Shown in pieces: positions 8,539-17,225 of a stretch of DNA of 64,000 bases. The stretch comes from an uncultured Bacteroidales bacterium (GTDB taxonomy: Bacteria > Bacteroidota > Bacteroidia > Bacteroidales > P3), in assembly GCA_947168665.1 (NCBI GenBank), contig CAMVMX010000009.1, positions 1-64,000 of the forward strand, given 5' to 3'. Within the stretch, counting starts at the first letter, position 1; every line of letters begins with the position of its first letter. The translations under genes and the position numbers were made by a program. The notes beneath the pieces are model-generated. The model was not told the origin of the DNA. It did not search any database and saw only the letters and a list, made by a program, of their open reading frames with translations.

Positions 8539-9402
8539 TTACTTTTTGGCGATAGCCTGATAGGCTTTGTAGAGGGAATACAGGAGGGGGTTGCTCCAGC
8601 TTTTGAGGTCTACAACCACCATGTTTTTATACTGGTTGAGGGTGTGCATGCCCTCAAACTTTTTGCCATCGGGCGGAGTGAGGACTTTGCCCGGACGGAG
8701 GTCCAGCTTGCCCCCCTGTTCAACCATCGGTTTGAGGCATACCCCGCCGCCATAGGTGGTGGAGCAGTCCTGCGTGGGGCAGTAGGGGGCACCCTGGTAG
8801 GCGAAAGGCGCGCCGGCAAGGCGGTTGTCGGCTTTGGCCGAAAGGATGGAATGGGAACGGACAAAGTTGCGGGCAGTCTCGTCCCAGTGGTACACATCCA
8901 GATGGTAGTCGTCCTGATAGCTGCCCAGGAGCATCCTGTGGCCGAAGAGGTCGGTGATGGAGGCATCCCACACCGCATCGTTGCAGATGCTTTGCACGGG
9001 GGTCACGGCATCGGTGTCGGGGTTGTACTCATAGAGGTTAAGTTTGCCCTCGTGGCAGTTTTCGGGGTAGATGAAAATCTTGCCATCCTGGCGCAGAATG
9101 TTGGGAAAACTGAGGTGGGTGCCGGTGTCGAGGATGATACTGTACTGCTGGATAGTCATCGTGGCCTTGTCGATAGTCAACTTGGCAATCCGGCCATAGG
9201 CATTGGGGTCGGCATAGTGGAACTCTTCGGCCAGCAGGATTACCGTGCGCTCGGTGACATCGAGGATGAACGGGTCGGCAAACCAGTGTCCGTTGAAGGG
9301 ATTCTTGACAATATCGACTTGGAAAGGGGTGTCGGCAAAGAGGGCGTCGATACCGCCTTTGACAAAGGCAACATCCCATTTCTTTTTGATTAGCTTTGAC
9401 AT
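8539..9402 (-). CDS. Five-bladed beta-propeller protein of the glucosamine-inositolphosphorylceramide-transferase N-domain type
   Basis: A 287-residue protein without a signal peptide. Blocks such as HWFADPFIL, LLAEEF and GRIAKLTID are typical of propeller domains related to GH43-type folds and to the N-terminal domain of GINT1-like glycosyltransferases. In Bacteroidota these stand alone near glycan genes. No catalytic residues can be assigned by eye. It lies 63 bases upstream of the ATP-grasp gene on the same strand, suggesting a two-gene operon. Function is inferred from fold resemblance only. Confidence 0.55.
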   Translation of the reverse strand: MSKLIKKKWDVAFVKGGIDALFADTPFQVDIVKNPFNGHWFADPFILDVTERTVILLAEEFHYADPNAYGRIAKLTIDKATMTIQQYSIILDTGTHLSFPNILRQDGKIFIYPENCHEGKLNLYEYNPDTDAVTPVQSICNDAVWDASITDLFGHRMLLGSYQDDYHLDVYHWDETARNFVRSHSILSAKADNRLAGAPFAYQGAPYCPTQDCSTTYGGGVCLKPMVEQGGKLDLRPGKVLTPPDGKKFEGMHTLNQYKNMVVVDLKSWSNPLLYSLYKAYQAIAKK

Positions 9403-9449
9403 GATGCGGTGTGTGTCGGCTTTTACTCTGGGTGGATAATGAACTGGGT

Positions 9450-9488
9450 AAAAATGAAAGTCTCGCCCCTCACAGGGGGCGAGACTTT
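9450..9488 (-). terminator. Terminator after methylmalonyl-CoA mutase
   Basis: An inverted repeat (9457-9469 with 9476-9488, matching AAAGTCTCGCCCC) forms a long stem with a short loop. On the minus strand it is followed by TTTCATTTTTAC-type T-rich sequence. It lies 13 bases past the mutase stop. Confidence 0.8.
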
Positions 9489-9500
9489 GAAGTTGCTGTC

Positions 9501-11654
9501 TTACTTGCGCGAGGCGAGGAGAAGCTCCATCATCTTGATGGCACTGTCGCTGATCACAGTGCCGGGACCGAAGATGCAGGCTGCCCCGGCCTGGAAGAGG
9601 AAGTCATAATCCTGCGGGGGTATTACGCCACCCACAACCACCATGATGTCTTCGCGGCCCAGTTTCTTGAGCTCTTCGATTACCTGCGGGACGAGGGTCT
9701 TGTGTCCGGCGGCAAGGGAGCTGACGCCGAGGATGTGGACATCGTTCTCGACGGCCTGTTTGGCTGCCTCGGCGGGAGTCTGGAAGAGGGGACCCATGTC
9801 GACATCGAAACCGAGGTCGGCATAGCCGGTGGCCACCACCTTGGCTCCGCGGTCGTGGCCGTCCTGGCCCATCTTGGCCACCATAATGCGGGGACGGCGT
9901 CCTTCGAGTTTGGCAAACTCGTCGGTCAGTGACTGGGCTTTCTTAAAGCTGTCGCTGTTTTTGGTCTGTGTGCTGTACACGTTGCTGATAAGGTTGATTT
10001 TTGCTTTGTAACGTCCGTAAACCTTTTCGAGGGCATAGCTGATTTCGCCAAGTGAGGCACGCTTGCGGGCGGCGTCGATGGAGAGTTCGAGCAGATTGCC
10101 TTTGCCGGTCTTGGCGCACTCGGTGAGGGCGTCGAGGGCGGCCTGTACGTCCTCGCTGTTGCGCTCGGCGCGGAGCTTGGCCAGACGTTCAATCTGGGCC
10201 TTGCGGACGGCCGTGTTGTCCACCTCGAGAGTCTCGATGGGGTCTTCGTGGTCGAGACGGTACTTGTTGATGCCCACGATGGTGTCGACATTGCTGTCGA
10301 TACGGCTCTGCTTGCGGGCGCTGGCCTCTTCGATACGCATTTTGGGCACCCCGCTCTCAATGGCCTTGGCCATACCGCCCAGTTTTTCCACCTCCTGGAT
10401 ATGAGCCCAGGCGCGGTGGGCGATTTCGTGGGTGAGGGTCTCGACATAGTAGCTGCCGGCCCACGGGTCGACAACGCGGCAAATGTTGGTTTCCTCCTGC
10501 AGATAAATCTGCGTGTTGCGGGCAATGCGCGCGCTGAAGTCGGTGGGCAGGGCAATAGCCTCGTCTAAGGCGTTGGTGTGCAGACTCTGCGTGTGGCCGA
10601 GGGCGGCACCCATGGCCTCGATGCATGTGCGGGCCACATTGTTGAAAGGATCCTGCTCAGTGAGCGACCAGCCGGAGGTCTGGCAGTGCGTACGCAGGGC
10701 CAGCGACTTGGGGTTCTTGGGGTTGAACTGGTTCACTATCTTGGCCCAGAGCATACGGGCAGCACGCATCTTGGCAATTTCCATAAAGTGGTTCATGCCC
10801 ACGCCCCAGAAGAAGCTCAGGCGGGGTGCGAAGTCGTCGACACTCATGCCGGCGTTGATACCTGCGCGGAGATATTCAAGGCCGTCGGCCAAGGTGTAGG
10901 CCAGCTCGATGTCGGCTGTGGCGCCGGCCTCCTGCATGTGGTAGCCCGAGATACTGATGCTGTTGAACTTAGGCATGTGCTTGGAGGTATACTCGAAAAT
11001 GTCGGCAATGATTTTCATGGAGGGCAGGGGAGGATAGATATAGGTGTTGCGCACCATAAACTCCTTCAGGATATCGTTCTGGATGGTGCCCTGCAGCTGC
11101 TCCTGCGGCACGCCTTGCTCCTCGGCGGCAATGATGTAGAACGCCAGAATGGGCAGCACGGCTCCGTTCATAGTCATAGACACGGACATCTTGCCGAGGT
11201 CAATCTGGTCAAACAGAATCTTCATGTCGAGGATGCTGTCCACGGCCACACCGGCCTTGCCCACATCGCCCACCACGCGCTCGTGGTCGCTGTCGTAGCC
11301 GCGGTGCGTGGCCAAGTCGAAGGCGCAGCTCAAGCCCTTCTGTCCGGCGGCGATATTGCGGCGGTAGAAAGCGTTGGACTCCTCGGCGGTGGAGAAGCCG
11401 GCATACTGGCGGATGGTCCACGGACGCATCACATACATCGTGCTGTAGGGGCCGCGCAGATAGGGCGCGATGCCGGCGGCATAGTTCAGATGCTCCATCC
11501 CCGCCAAGTCGGCCTTGCCGTAGACGGGCTTCACATCAATCTGCTCGGGAGTCTTCCAACTCTTTTGAATATTATTCTCTTGCTCCCATTTGACAAAGGA
11601 TTCGCTGTTTTCCTTCGTCCCACGAAAGTCTACTTTTGAAAAGTCTGGTCTCAT
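9501..11654 (-). CDS. mutB: Methylmalonyl-CoA mutase, large (catalytic) subunit
   Basis: This B12 enzyme interconverts succinyl-CoA and methylmalonyl-CoA in the propionate/succinate pathway. The 717 residues contain the TIM-barrel catalytic domain ([18 protein letters not shown] near residue 70; [12 protein letters not shown] near 230) and a C-terminal cobalamin-binding domain with DGHDRG at about 598-603. The ATG at 11654 is chosen; a TTG two codons upstream is possible. No mutA small-subunit gene is adjacent: the next gene upstream is a BI-1 membrane protein. The protein may therefore work as a homodimer like E. coli ScpA, or pair with a MutA encoded elsewhere. Confidence 0.95.
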   Translation of the reverse strand: MRPDFSKVDFRGTKENSESFVKWEQENNIQKSWKTPEQIDVKPVYGKADLAGMEHLNYAAGIAPYLRGPYSTMYVMRPWTIRQYAGFSTAEESNAFYRRNIAAGQKGLSCAFDLATHRGYDSDHERVVGDVGKAGVAVDSILDMKILFDQIDLGKMSVSMTMNGAVLPILAFYIIAAEEQGVPQEQLQGTIQNDILKEFMVRNTYIYPPLPSMKIIADIFEYTSKHMPKFNSISISGYHMQEAGATADIELAYTLADGLEYLRAGINAGMSVDDFAPRLSFFWGVGMNHFMEIAKMRAARMLWAKIVNQFNPKNPKSLALRTHCQTSGWSLTEQDPFNNVARTCIEAMGAALGHTQSLHTNALDEAIALPTDFSARIARNTQIYLQEETNICRVVDPWAGSYYVETLTHEIAHRAWAHIQEVEKLGGMAKAIESGVPKMRIEEASARKQSRIDSNVDTIVGINKYRLDHEDPIETLEVDNTAVRKAQIERLAKLRAERNSEDVQAALDALTECAKTGKGNLLELSIDAARKRASLGEISYALEKVYGRYKAKINLISNVYSTQTKNSDSFKKAQSLTDEFAKLEGRRPRIMVAKMGQDGHDRGAKVVATGYADLGFDVDMGPLFQTPAEAAKQAVENDVHILGVSSLAAGHKTLVPQVIEELKKLGREDIMVVVGGVIPPQDYDFLFQAGAACIFGPGTVISDSAIKMMELLLASRK

Positions 11655-11696
11655 TATCAATAGATTAATTCGTTATTACCATAGATGCACAGGATG

Positions 11697-11704
11697 CAAA
11701 TATA
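11697..11704 (-). promoter_or_regulatory. -7 promoter box for mutB
   Basis: The minus strand reads TATATTTG followed by C, 42 bases upstream of the mutB start codon. Together with the terminator at 9450-9488 it makes mutB a single-gene transcript. Confidence 0.65.
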
Positions 11705-11771
11705 AACAATTTTTTTCATATAGAGAGAAAAGAATTGTGTCATCCGCCAAAAAAGGCTGTGCGGTGTGACA

Positions 11772-12470
11772 TCAGTCCCTGCGGCTGAGGATGGCGAGGA
11801 GGCGGATGAAGATGTTGATGATGTCGAGGTAGATGTCAAGGGCGCAGTCCACGGCGTTGTCCACCGTCTTGGGATAAATCTGCGACTTGGCAACGTCGTA
11901 GCCGATATAGGCAGAGAAAAGGATGACAAAAATCCAGTCGAAAGCGGCCCCAGTATAGTGGAACAGGAACGTGGCCACCAACTCGGCCACGATGCCGACC
12001 AGCAGGGCGATGAAGAGGGTGCGCCCCATGCTCAGAAAGGCATTGGGGGCCACCAGGCCAAGGAGGGTCATCGTGGCGGTGACGATGCCCGTGAGCAGCA
12101 GCGCCTTGGTGACTATGGCCACCGGTATGCCCGGCAGCAGGAGGCACAGCATCACGCCGATGGGCAGCACCAGCAGGTTATAGCCCAGAAAACTGAGCCA
12201 CGGATTGGTGGACCGGGCGCTGATGAACACTCCCGCAAGAGCCAGCACAAAGTAGCCCACAAAAAGCCACAGCGGGCTGACACCCGACATGAGCCGCACT
12301 ATGGGGAGGGTGAAGTAATGCACCATCACCGCATTAACCAGAAAACCCCACATCAGCGTCAGCAGCATGACGGCATTGTAGGTGCGGGCCGACACTTGGT
12401 CGCCCAGGCCGGAGTTGAGGCGTTCCTCTTTCCGGCTGTCGAATATCGAAATTGCTCCGTTTTGTTCCAT
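11772..12470 (-). CDS. Bax inhibitor-1 / YccA family membrane protein
   Basis: A 232-residue polytopic inner-membrane protein with about seven hydrophobic segments. The C-terminal signature FSAYIGYDVAKSQ, followed by DNAVDCALDIYLDIINIFIRLL, is diagnostic of the BI-1/YccA family. Members are proposed calcium or proton leak channels and modulators of FtsH; the role here is not known. It stands between mutB and a TPR gene on the minus strand, with 200 bases upstream in which I see no clear promoter. Confidence 0.9.
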   Translation of the reverse strand: MEQNGAISIFDSRKEERLNSGLGDQVSARTYNAVMLLTLMWGFLVNAVMVHYFTLPIVRLMSGVSPLWLFVGYFVLALAGVFISARSTNPWLSFLGYNLLVLPIGVMLCLLLPGIPVAIVTKALLLTGIVTATMTLLGLVAPNAFLSMGRTLFIALLVGIVAELVATFLFHYTGAAFDWIFVILFSAYIGYDVAKSQIYPKTVDNAVDCALDIYLDIINIFIRLLAILSRRD

Positions 12471-12672
12471 AATGAAAATCTTTTTAGTGATTGTCCGCGT
12501 TTACCTCCAAGATGCCCCGAAGAGGCATGATTCCAATAACGCCGTACAAGCGCAGCGCAGTGCGGTGGTTGAAAAACAACCTGATGTCTGCATCGTGGTG
12601 AGACGCGACTTCGGGTATAGGCCAATTGCGGATAATCATAATCCTTTTTATTGTTGGTTTTAGTTCAATTGG

Positions 12673-13218
12673 TTATTCGTTACTGTTCAGCTGCTCGGCA
12701 AGCCGCTGGTATTTGTCGGCCAGCTCGTCCCGGCCAGTGTCGCGGTACACCATGCTCAGATAGCTCGCCGCCGTGAAGTCCTCCTCATCCTCTTCCAAGG
12801 CTTTCAGGTAGCACTGCTCGGCCTCCTCATAGCGCTGCATGTTGGCCAGGGCAATGCCCCGCTGGCACTGCACGCCGTAATAGTCCGGGGCCAGCTCCAG
12901 CACCCGGTCGAAGGCGGCCAGAGCCCCGTCGAACATGGCGGCAGCCTTTGGGGCATCCAGCTCGAAAGCCTCCGGCACCTCCTCGGCGTCGGGGTTCGCC
13001 TCGAGATATTCGAGGTGAGCCTTCTGCAGGGCCACATCCATATATTGCAGTCCCGACTGGTTGTGCGCCAGCCCCAGCTCGAACCACAGCTCGGCGTCGT
13101 CCGGGGTGCGTTCAATCTCTTTGTCAAGGCGTTGTACGTCGGCATTGCCCGACTGGCACAACTGTTCCATGCGCTCCTCAAGCGCCTTAATCATGGTTGG
13201 TCTGTCCAAAAAATCCAT
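12673..13218 (-). CDS. Tetratricopeptide-repeat protein
   Basis: A 181-residue cytoplasmic protein without signal peptide. TPR helices are clear at about 40-60 (AELWFELGLAHNQSGLQYMDVA) and 110-170 (three consecutive repeats around FDRVLELAPDYYGVQCQRG and YEEAEQCYLKALEEDEEDF). It is strongly acidic and would serve as a protein-binding scaffold; no partner can be named. A good promoter box lies 18 bases upstream. Confidence 0.85.
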   Translation of the reverse strand: MDFLDRPTMIKALEERMEQLCQSGNADVQRLDKEIERTPDDAELWFELGLAHNQSGLQYMDVALQKAHLEYLEANPDAEEVPEAFELDAPKAAAMFDGALAAFDRVLELAPDYYGVQCQRGIALANMQRYEEAEQCYLKALEEDEEDFTAASYLSMVYRDTGRDELADKYQRLAEQLNSNE

Positions 13219-13235
13219 AAGCGGTAATTTTTTTG

Positions 13236-13243
13236 CAAAGGTA
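13236..13243 (-). promoter_or_regulatory. -7 promoter box for the TPR gene
   Basis: The minus strand reads TACCTTTG followed by C, a TAnnTTTG match 18 bases from the TPR start codon, giving an almost leaderless transcript. Confidence 0.65.
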
Positions 13244-13270
13244 CGAAAAAAAAACGAATCTTCAACAAAG

Positions 13271-14089
13271 TCACATATAACCTTTCACGTCGCCATAGTC
13301 CATGTCGTCCACCAGCACGCGCCCCTTGGTCACATGGCCCAGGAAACAGCAGTTGATGCGTGCCTCATCCATCTTGAGCAGGAAGAAATCGTCCTGCCGC
13401 TCGGGCAGCGACACGACGAAGCGGCCCGCCTCTTCGCCGAAGAGGAAGGCGTCGAGCCTGATTTCGCGGCAGGTGAGTATGTCGAAGCCCACCTTGCCGC
13501 CGCTGCCCTGCACCAGGGTGGCAAACAGGCCGCCGCTGCCCACCGGGCGCAGAGAGGTGATGACCCCGGCGTCGAGCAGGCTGCCCAATATCAGCTCGAG
13601 ATATTCAATGTCCTCCTCCACGGTGGTCATCTTCACCGGGTCGGCCACGATGTGGAGGCAGCGGCGGGCATACTCCGAGTCGAGAAACTGCGTGCTGACG
13701 TTCCCCACCATGTAGAGCAGTTCGCTGCGGCCGAAAGAGGGTTGCCCCCCGTGGCCGTCCGGCTGGGGCGCGACGCTCTGCACCACCTCGTGGGCCAGGG
13801 CTATGCAGTCCTTCACGCGGGGTTCGCGGATGTCCTTGTGGGTGGTGTCGGTGCCGGTGTAGAGGTATTCGTGCTTCTCCACCACATGGTGCTGCCCCTT
13901 CAGCCAGCCGTAGAGGCTCTGCTGCCGTCCGTTGGCCTCCCACATGGCCAGCAGCGTGCTCAGCTCCTGCACCGTGGGCATACGGCCAATGATGCCCATC
14001 ACCTCCTCGAAGGCGGGACGGCTGATGCCCATGGCCTCCATGATTTCGGGCGAGACCAGCTCCTCACCGTGCATGTTCTCCTCACTCAT
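13271..14089 (-). CDS. Truncated PurL-like protein lacking the catalytic WSEHC motif
   Basis: A 272-residue protein. Residues 21-65 (EEVMGIIGRMPTVQELSTL, then LAMW) resemble the N-terminal linker of formylglycinamidine ribonucleotide synthase (PurL: GREPNELEL, then SVMWSEHC). The stretch matching the catalytic WSEHC motif is W50-E-A-N-G54. The C-terminal half (about 190-265: GSGGLFATLVQ, LFGEEAGRFVV, LGHVTKGRV) resembles an AIR-synthase C-terminal domain. The central ATP-binding domain is missing; full PurL is 700 residues or more. I infer a non-catalytic paralog, perhaps regulatory or a subunit. The similarity is by eye and needs a profile search. Confidence 0.5.
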   Translation of the reverse strand: MSEENMHGEELVSPEIMEAMGISRPAFEEVMGIIGRMPTVQELSTLLAMWEANGRQQSLYGWLKGQHHVVEKHEYLYTGTDTTHKDIREPRVKDCIALAHEVVQSVAPQPDGHGGQPSFGRSELLYMVGNVSTQFLDSEYARRCLHIVADPVKMTTVEEDIEYLELILGSLLDAGVITSLRPVGSGGLFATLVQGSGGKVGFDILTCREIRLDAFLFGEEAGRFVVSLPERQDDFFLLKMDEARINCCFLGHVTKGRVLVDDMDYGDVKGYM

Positions 14090-14183
14090 TCCTTTATGCT
14101 TGTTCTTGTCTTCGGCTCATAACGCATGCCCCACTTTTTTATTGCCCCAAGCAACAAAAGCCTGTTATTATCAAAAAAAAATG

Positions 14184-14191
14184 TATCTTTG
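14184..14191 (+). promoter_or_regulatory. -7 promoter box for the structured RNA / second peptide module
   Basis: TATCTTTG followed by C sits immediately upstream of the folded region. Transcription is expected to begin near 14198. Confidence 0.7.
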
Positions 14192-14197
14192 CAGTGT

Positions 14198-14472
14198 CAA
14201 TCTCCCGAGCCCTTGATGGGTAAGTGGGTGGGAGACAGAACATAGTAAAAAGAGACGTTGAGCGAAACGTTTTATCTGCGGCTCGTGAATCTCGCAAATT
14301 CTATAATCATGTCGCGATAAAGCAATTGCCTCCGTCCATGGATGCGTAATACATAGTCCTTATGTATATACGACTGCGTGGGCTTCGGCATTGTTTATCC
14401 TACATGATTGGGCATGCGAGAGCCTCACGAGCGGGATAGACGATGAGTTTAGATACCCGCGCTTCTTTTTTA
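14198..14472 (+). ncRNA. Strongly structured RNA, 6S-like rod; family not assigned
   Basis: About 275 nt bounded by a promoter and a terminator-like end. A 5' hairpin pairs TCTCCC (14201-14206) with GGGAGA (14230-14235). A long rod follows: 14281-14296 pairs with 14415-14432, 14305-14312 with 14402-14409, 14316-14321 with 14394-14399, and 14323-14330 with 14387-14393. Its hairpin tip pairs 14345-14355 with 14361-14372. A last stem (GCGGG 14431-14435 with CCCGC 14456-14460) precedes a T-rich run. Part of that stem competes with the rod. It does not carry the landmark sequences of tmRNA, RNase P RNA or SRP RNA that I would recognise. It may be a 6S-type RNA or an attenuating leader of the peptide gene at 14543. 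Confidence 0.55.
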
Positions 14473-14542
14473 TATGCTTCTTCGGTTCAATTTACTTAGT
14501 TCGGCGCAGGTATCCGCCAGGTTTTTTAAAACATCGAACAAC

Positions 14543-14713
14543 ATGATGAAACAAAAACAAAGTTCAAAGGAGTACCTTGCTCCCATGGTTGAAGTTCTGA
14601 ACGCCCGCGTGGAGCGCGGCTTCCAGGCCAGCGGCGCCGGGCTGCTACCCACGGGCAGCAACGAGAGCCTCATCAGCAGCGGCGAGGTGCACGGCGGCAG
14701 CGACTTCGACTAA
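14543..14713 (+). CDS. Small peptide, 56 residues, second member of the window's peptide pair
   Basis: ATG at 14543 and TAA at 14711-14713. The peptide is Lys/Gln/Ser-rich at the start, then has EYLAPMVEV and ARVERGFQAS, and a Gly/Ser-rich tail ending GGSDFD. The segment from the Tyr matches the 41-residue peptide at 4548 in nine of 20 positions, including GFQ-x-S. There is no signal sequence. It lies 138 bases upstream of a lipoprotein gene and downstream of the structured RNA, which could attenuate it. No function is known to me. Confidence 0.65.
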   Translation: MMKQKQSSKEYLAPMVEVLNARVERGFQASGAGLLPTGSNESLISSGEVHGGSDFD

Positions 14714-14815
14714 CCGCCCGATGCCGCCGGGGCTGCGCACCTCCCCGCACGGCTTTATTGCCAAGTGAATGATTAGAGTTTACTTCTATATTCACAGTGC
14801 GCAAGAAAGAAAATG

Positions 14816-14852
14816 GAAACAAAATAGAAACCAACAAGAAACAAAACAGAAA
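14816..14852 (+). repeat. Direct repeat just before the lipoprotein start codon
   Basis: A 15-base A-rich element (GAAACAAAATAGAAA at 14816-14830) recurs with one change at 14838-14852, ending on the A of the ATG. The 22-base spacing mirrors the 28-bp tandem duplication in front of the other lipoprotein at 4724. Confidence 0.7.
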
Positions 14853-16462
14853 TGAAACGTACATTAGTAAGCCTTTTGAGCCTTTTGGCTCTATCCAGCC
14901 TCTTCACCATCACCTCCTGCCAGAAGGACGCCACGGGCGACGGCACTCAGTTCCGCGCCACGATGGAGGGCTGCGCCGCCCGCGACGGCAAGACCATCCT
15001 CGACGAAACATTTCTCCACCTCAACTGGGTTGAGGGCGACCAAGTGGCCATCTACGGCACAGCCGGACGCGGCCTCTATTCGGCCACACCCCAAACTCCG
15101 GCCACCACAGCCGTGTTCGACAACGTGGGCGGAACGACCGGCGACGGCCCCTTCCGCGCCTTCTACCCCGCCTCGCTGACCTCGGACGGCGCAACCGTCA
15201 CCCTGCCCGCCACGCAGACCTACGAGGTGAACTCCATCCACGAGTTTCCGATGTATGCCGAAAGTGCCACCAACCAGCTGGCTTTCAAAAACCTCTGCGG
15301 CGCACTACGGCTGATTCTCGTTGAGGCCAACACCAACATCACCAGCATCTCCATCACGGCCAATACTGCTATTTGTGGCGACTACGCCGTCAGCTATGTG
15401 AACGATGTGCCTTACCTCAGCTACACCGGCAACGGCTCGAACACCGTCACCATGAATTTCTCCACGCCCCTGTCCATAGGCGATACTGGCAGATACTTCT
15501 ACTTTGCCCTGCCCGCCTTCGACTCGCTGAAAAGCATCACCATCACCACCGACGACGGCCGCTATTGCACCAAGACCGTGAAGAGCAACGTCTGCATCAA
15601 CGTGCAGCGCAGCGAGATGACCACAATCGTGTTCTTGGACAACGACATGGACTTTGTCGAGCCGCTGCCTGAAGGTGCTTTGCCCGGCCTGTTCTCGGTG
15701 AGTGCCACCCAGCAAGTACGCTTCTCGAAGGGCAACTTGCAGTACCAGGCCAGCACCCAAACCTGGCGCTTTGCCGAGAACCAGTGGGACTATGTCGGCA
15801 ATGACAATGATAACATCAGCCTTACATACACAGGTTGGATTGATCTCTATGCCTGGGGTACAGGTAATAATCCCATCCAGGGGTCAATTATTACATACAG
15901 CGACTTCAGCACATTCGTAGACTGGGGAGTGAACCCTATCAGTAATGGCGGGAACCAAAATAATAGTTGGCGTACCCTCTCCAACGCAGAATGGGATTAT
16001 ATCCTCCATTCCCGTTCTGGCAGCCAAATTGGAGACGTCTGGAATGCATCATTTGTCTGGGCTACGGTCAATAATGTCCAAGGACTAATACTATTCCCAG
16101 ACATCTATAACCATCCTGCAGGAGTCGCCGTACCCCGGTACATTAATGATCCTAATATGAACGGGAGTTACAATAACTATTCGGTATCCGAATGGTCAGA
16201 GATGGAAGATGCTGGAGCCGTATTCTTGCCAGCAGCTGGATTAAGAGTACTTGACCTCCCTCCAACCACCTCTGCTCACTTAGGAACAAATGGAGTAAAT
16301 CAAGTAGGGGTTTATTGGACCTCCTCAATCGGTCATGATAATGTTGAAGGGCGTATTGTAGGCTTACTGTACTTTGGGAACAGTCGTCTCTCTACTGGTT
16401 ACGGTGGTTGGGCTGTACAGTGTGAACGGTATTCAGTACGCCTGATACAGGATAACGAATGA
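14852..16462 (+). CDS. Mosaic lipoprotein: fimbrillin-like N-half plus C-type-lectin/FGE-like C-half
   Basis: A 536-residue protein with lipobox ITSC (Cys23). Residues about 30-270 look like a fimbrillin-like domain (VEGDQVAIYGTAGRG, then FRAFYPASLTSDGATVTLP). Residues about 280-536 begin SVSATQQVRFSKGNLQY and include WRFAENQWDYVG, VFLPAAGLR, VGVYWTSS and YSVRLIQ. This is a module repeated in many Bacteroidales surface proteins with a formylglycine-generating-enzyme/C-type-lectin-like look. The two halves differ in composition: C-ending codons before about 15.8 kb, AT-richer mixed codons after. The C-half was probably acquired or exchanged separately. It is expected on the cell surface. Confidence 0.7.
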   Translation: MKRTLVSLLSLLALSSLFTITSCQKDATGDGTQFRATMEGCAARDGKTILDETFLHLNWVEGDQVAIYGTAGRGLYSATPQTPATTAVFDNVGGTTGDGPFRAFYPASLTSDGATVTLPATQTYEVNSIHEFPMYAESATNQLAFKNLCGALRLILVEANTNITSISITANTAICGDYAVSYVNDVPYLSYTGNGSNTVTMNFSTPLSIGDTGRYFYFALPAFDSLKSITITTDDGRYCTKTVKSNVCINVQRSEMTTIVFLDNDMDFVEPLPEGALPGLFSVSATQQVRFSKGNLQYQASTQTWRFAENQWDYVGNDNDNISLTYTGWIDLYAWGTGNNPIQGSIITYSDFSTFVDWGVNPISNGGNQNNSWRTLSNAEWDYILHSRSGSQIGDVWNASFVWATVNNVQGLILFPDIYNHPAGVAVPRYINDPNMNGSYNNYSVSEWSEMEDAGAVFLPAAGLRVLDLPPTTSAHLGTNGVNQVGVYWTSSIGHDNVEGRIVGLLYFGNSRLSTGYGGWAVQCERYSVRLIQDNE

Positions 16463-16472
16463 AACTAAGGTC

Positions 16473-17024
16473 ATGAGCAAAATAAACAAAACCCACATTT
16501 TTACACTGTTATGGGCATTGTATCTTATTGGACTGCAGTCATGCGACAAGTGCGAGTGCGAACCCTGTGAAACCACTATGGTAGACACAACACCCGAATC
16601 CGCATTGACAGTGACATACTGTGCGACGAAGGATTTGATTGAAGGAGTTTCGCCCGTAGTGAGGCTGCGTATGAACGGTGTGGTAACTGTGCGGACGCTA
16701 AGTCTGGCAGACTTCGCCGAAGCAGACAGTGCATGGATGGAGTATGCACTGAATCTTCCGTTTGAGGGAGACTCGAACCGGATGGAGATGGTAGTCACAT
16801 ACGTCAGGAACGACAGCATCCCCAACAAAGGGAGATTCTCTCTTGGCCGCAAAATAACAGCTCAATGCAGAGGCAGAAATACAAACCAGTCCTCCGCCAC
16901 AGTGAATGGTTCAGGACAGCAGTCCTGTACCGCCGCACTGGATGCCATTGCAGCCAACGGAAAAGACAGCCTTGTGTTTAGCCAGAATGGCAGTGACATT
17001 ACAATCAATACGTTTTTTAGATAA
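16473..17024 (+). CDS. Small Cys-rich-N-terminus lipoprotein, function unknown
   Basis: A 183-residue lipoprotein with lipobox LQSC (Cys24) followed at once by DKCECEPC, giving four Cys in nine residues. Such a cluster next to the lipid anchor could bind metal or form disulfides; this is inference. The rest has no domain I recognise. It begins 10 bases after the mosaic lipoprotein and shares its AT-richer codon use, so the two were probably gained together. A terminator follows at 17082. Confidence 0.65.
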   Translation: MSKINKTHIFTLLWALYLIGLQSCDKCECEPCETTMVDTTPESALTVTYCATKDLIEGVSPVVRLRMNGVVTVRTLSLADFAEADSAWMEYALNLPFEGDSNRMEMVVTYVRNDSIPNKGRFSLGRKITAQCRGRNTNQSSATVNGSGQQSCTAALDAIAANGKDSLVFSQNGSDITINTFFR

Positions 17025-17081
17025 TGGCAAGACTTTAAGCTTTCGACACCACCTACAACCCGATTAATCATTTCGGATGAT

Positions 17082-17115
17082 GGGGCTGGCACTTGTCTTG
17101 CCAGCCCCTTTGTGC
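17082..17115 (+). terminator. Terminator after the 14.2-17.0 kb module
   Basis: A perfect 10-bp stem (GGGGCTGGCA / TGCCAGCCCC) with a 7-nt loop is followed by a short T run. Confidence 0.8.
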
Positions 17116-17225
17116 TTCCAGCCGAGTAGGATTGTGCCATCCGGCACATTTTTGAAGTTTTGCAACCGCCATGCAATAAAAAGTGGGGACCGCCGTTAGT
17201 ATTGTCTAAAATAAGAAAGCACACA

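Noticed and set aside
10578..11639. 353-codon ORF opposite mutB
   Set aside because: Shadow frame of the mutase with no protein-like domain pattern.
14852..16462. Diversity-generating retroelement target
   Set aside because: The C-half has the right fold type, but no reverse transcriptase, template repeat or accessory gene is in the window.
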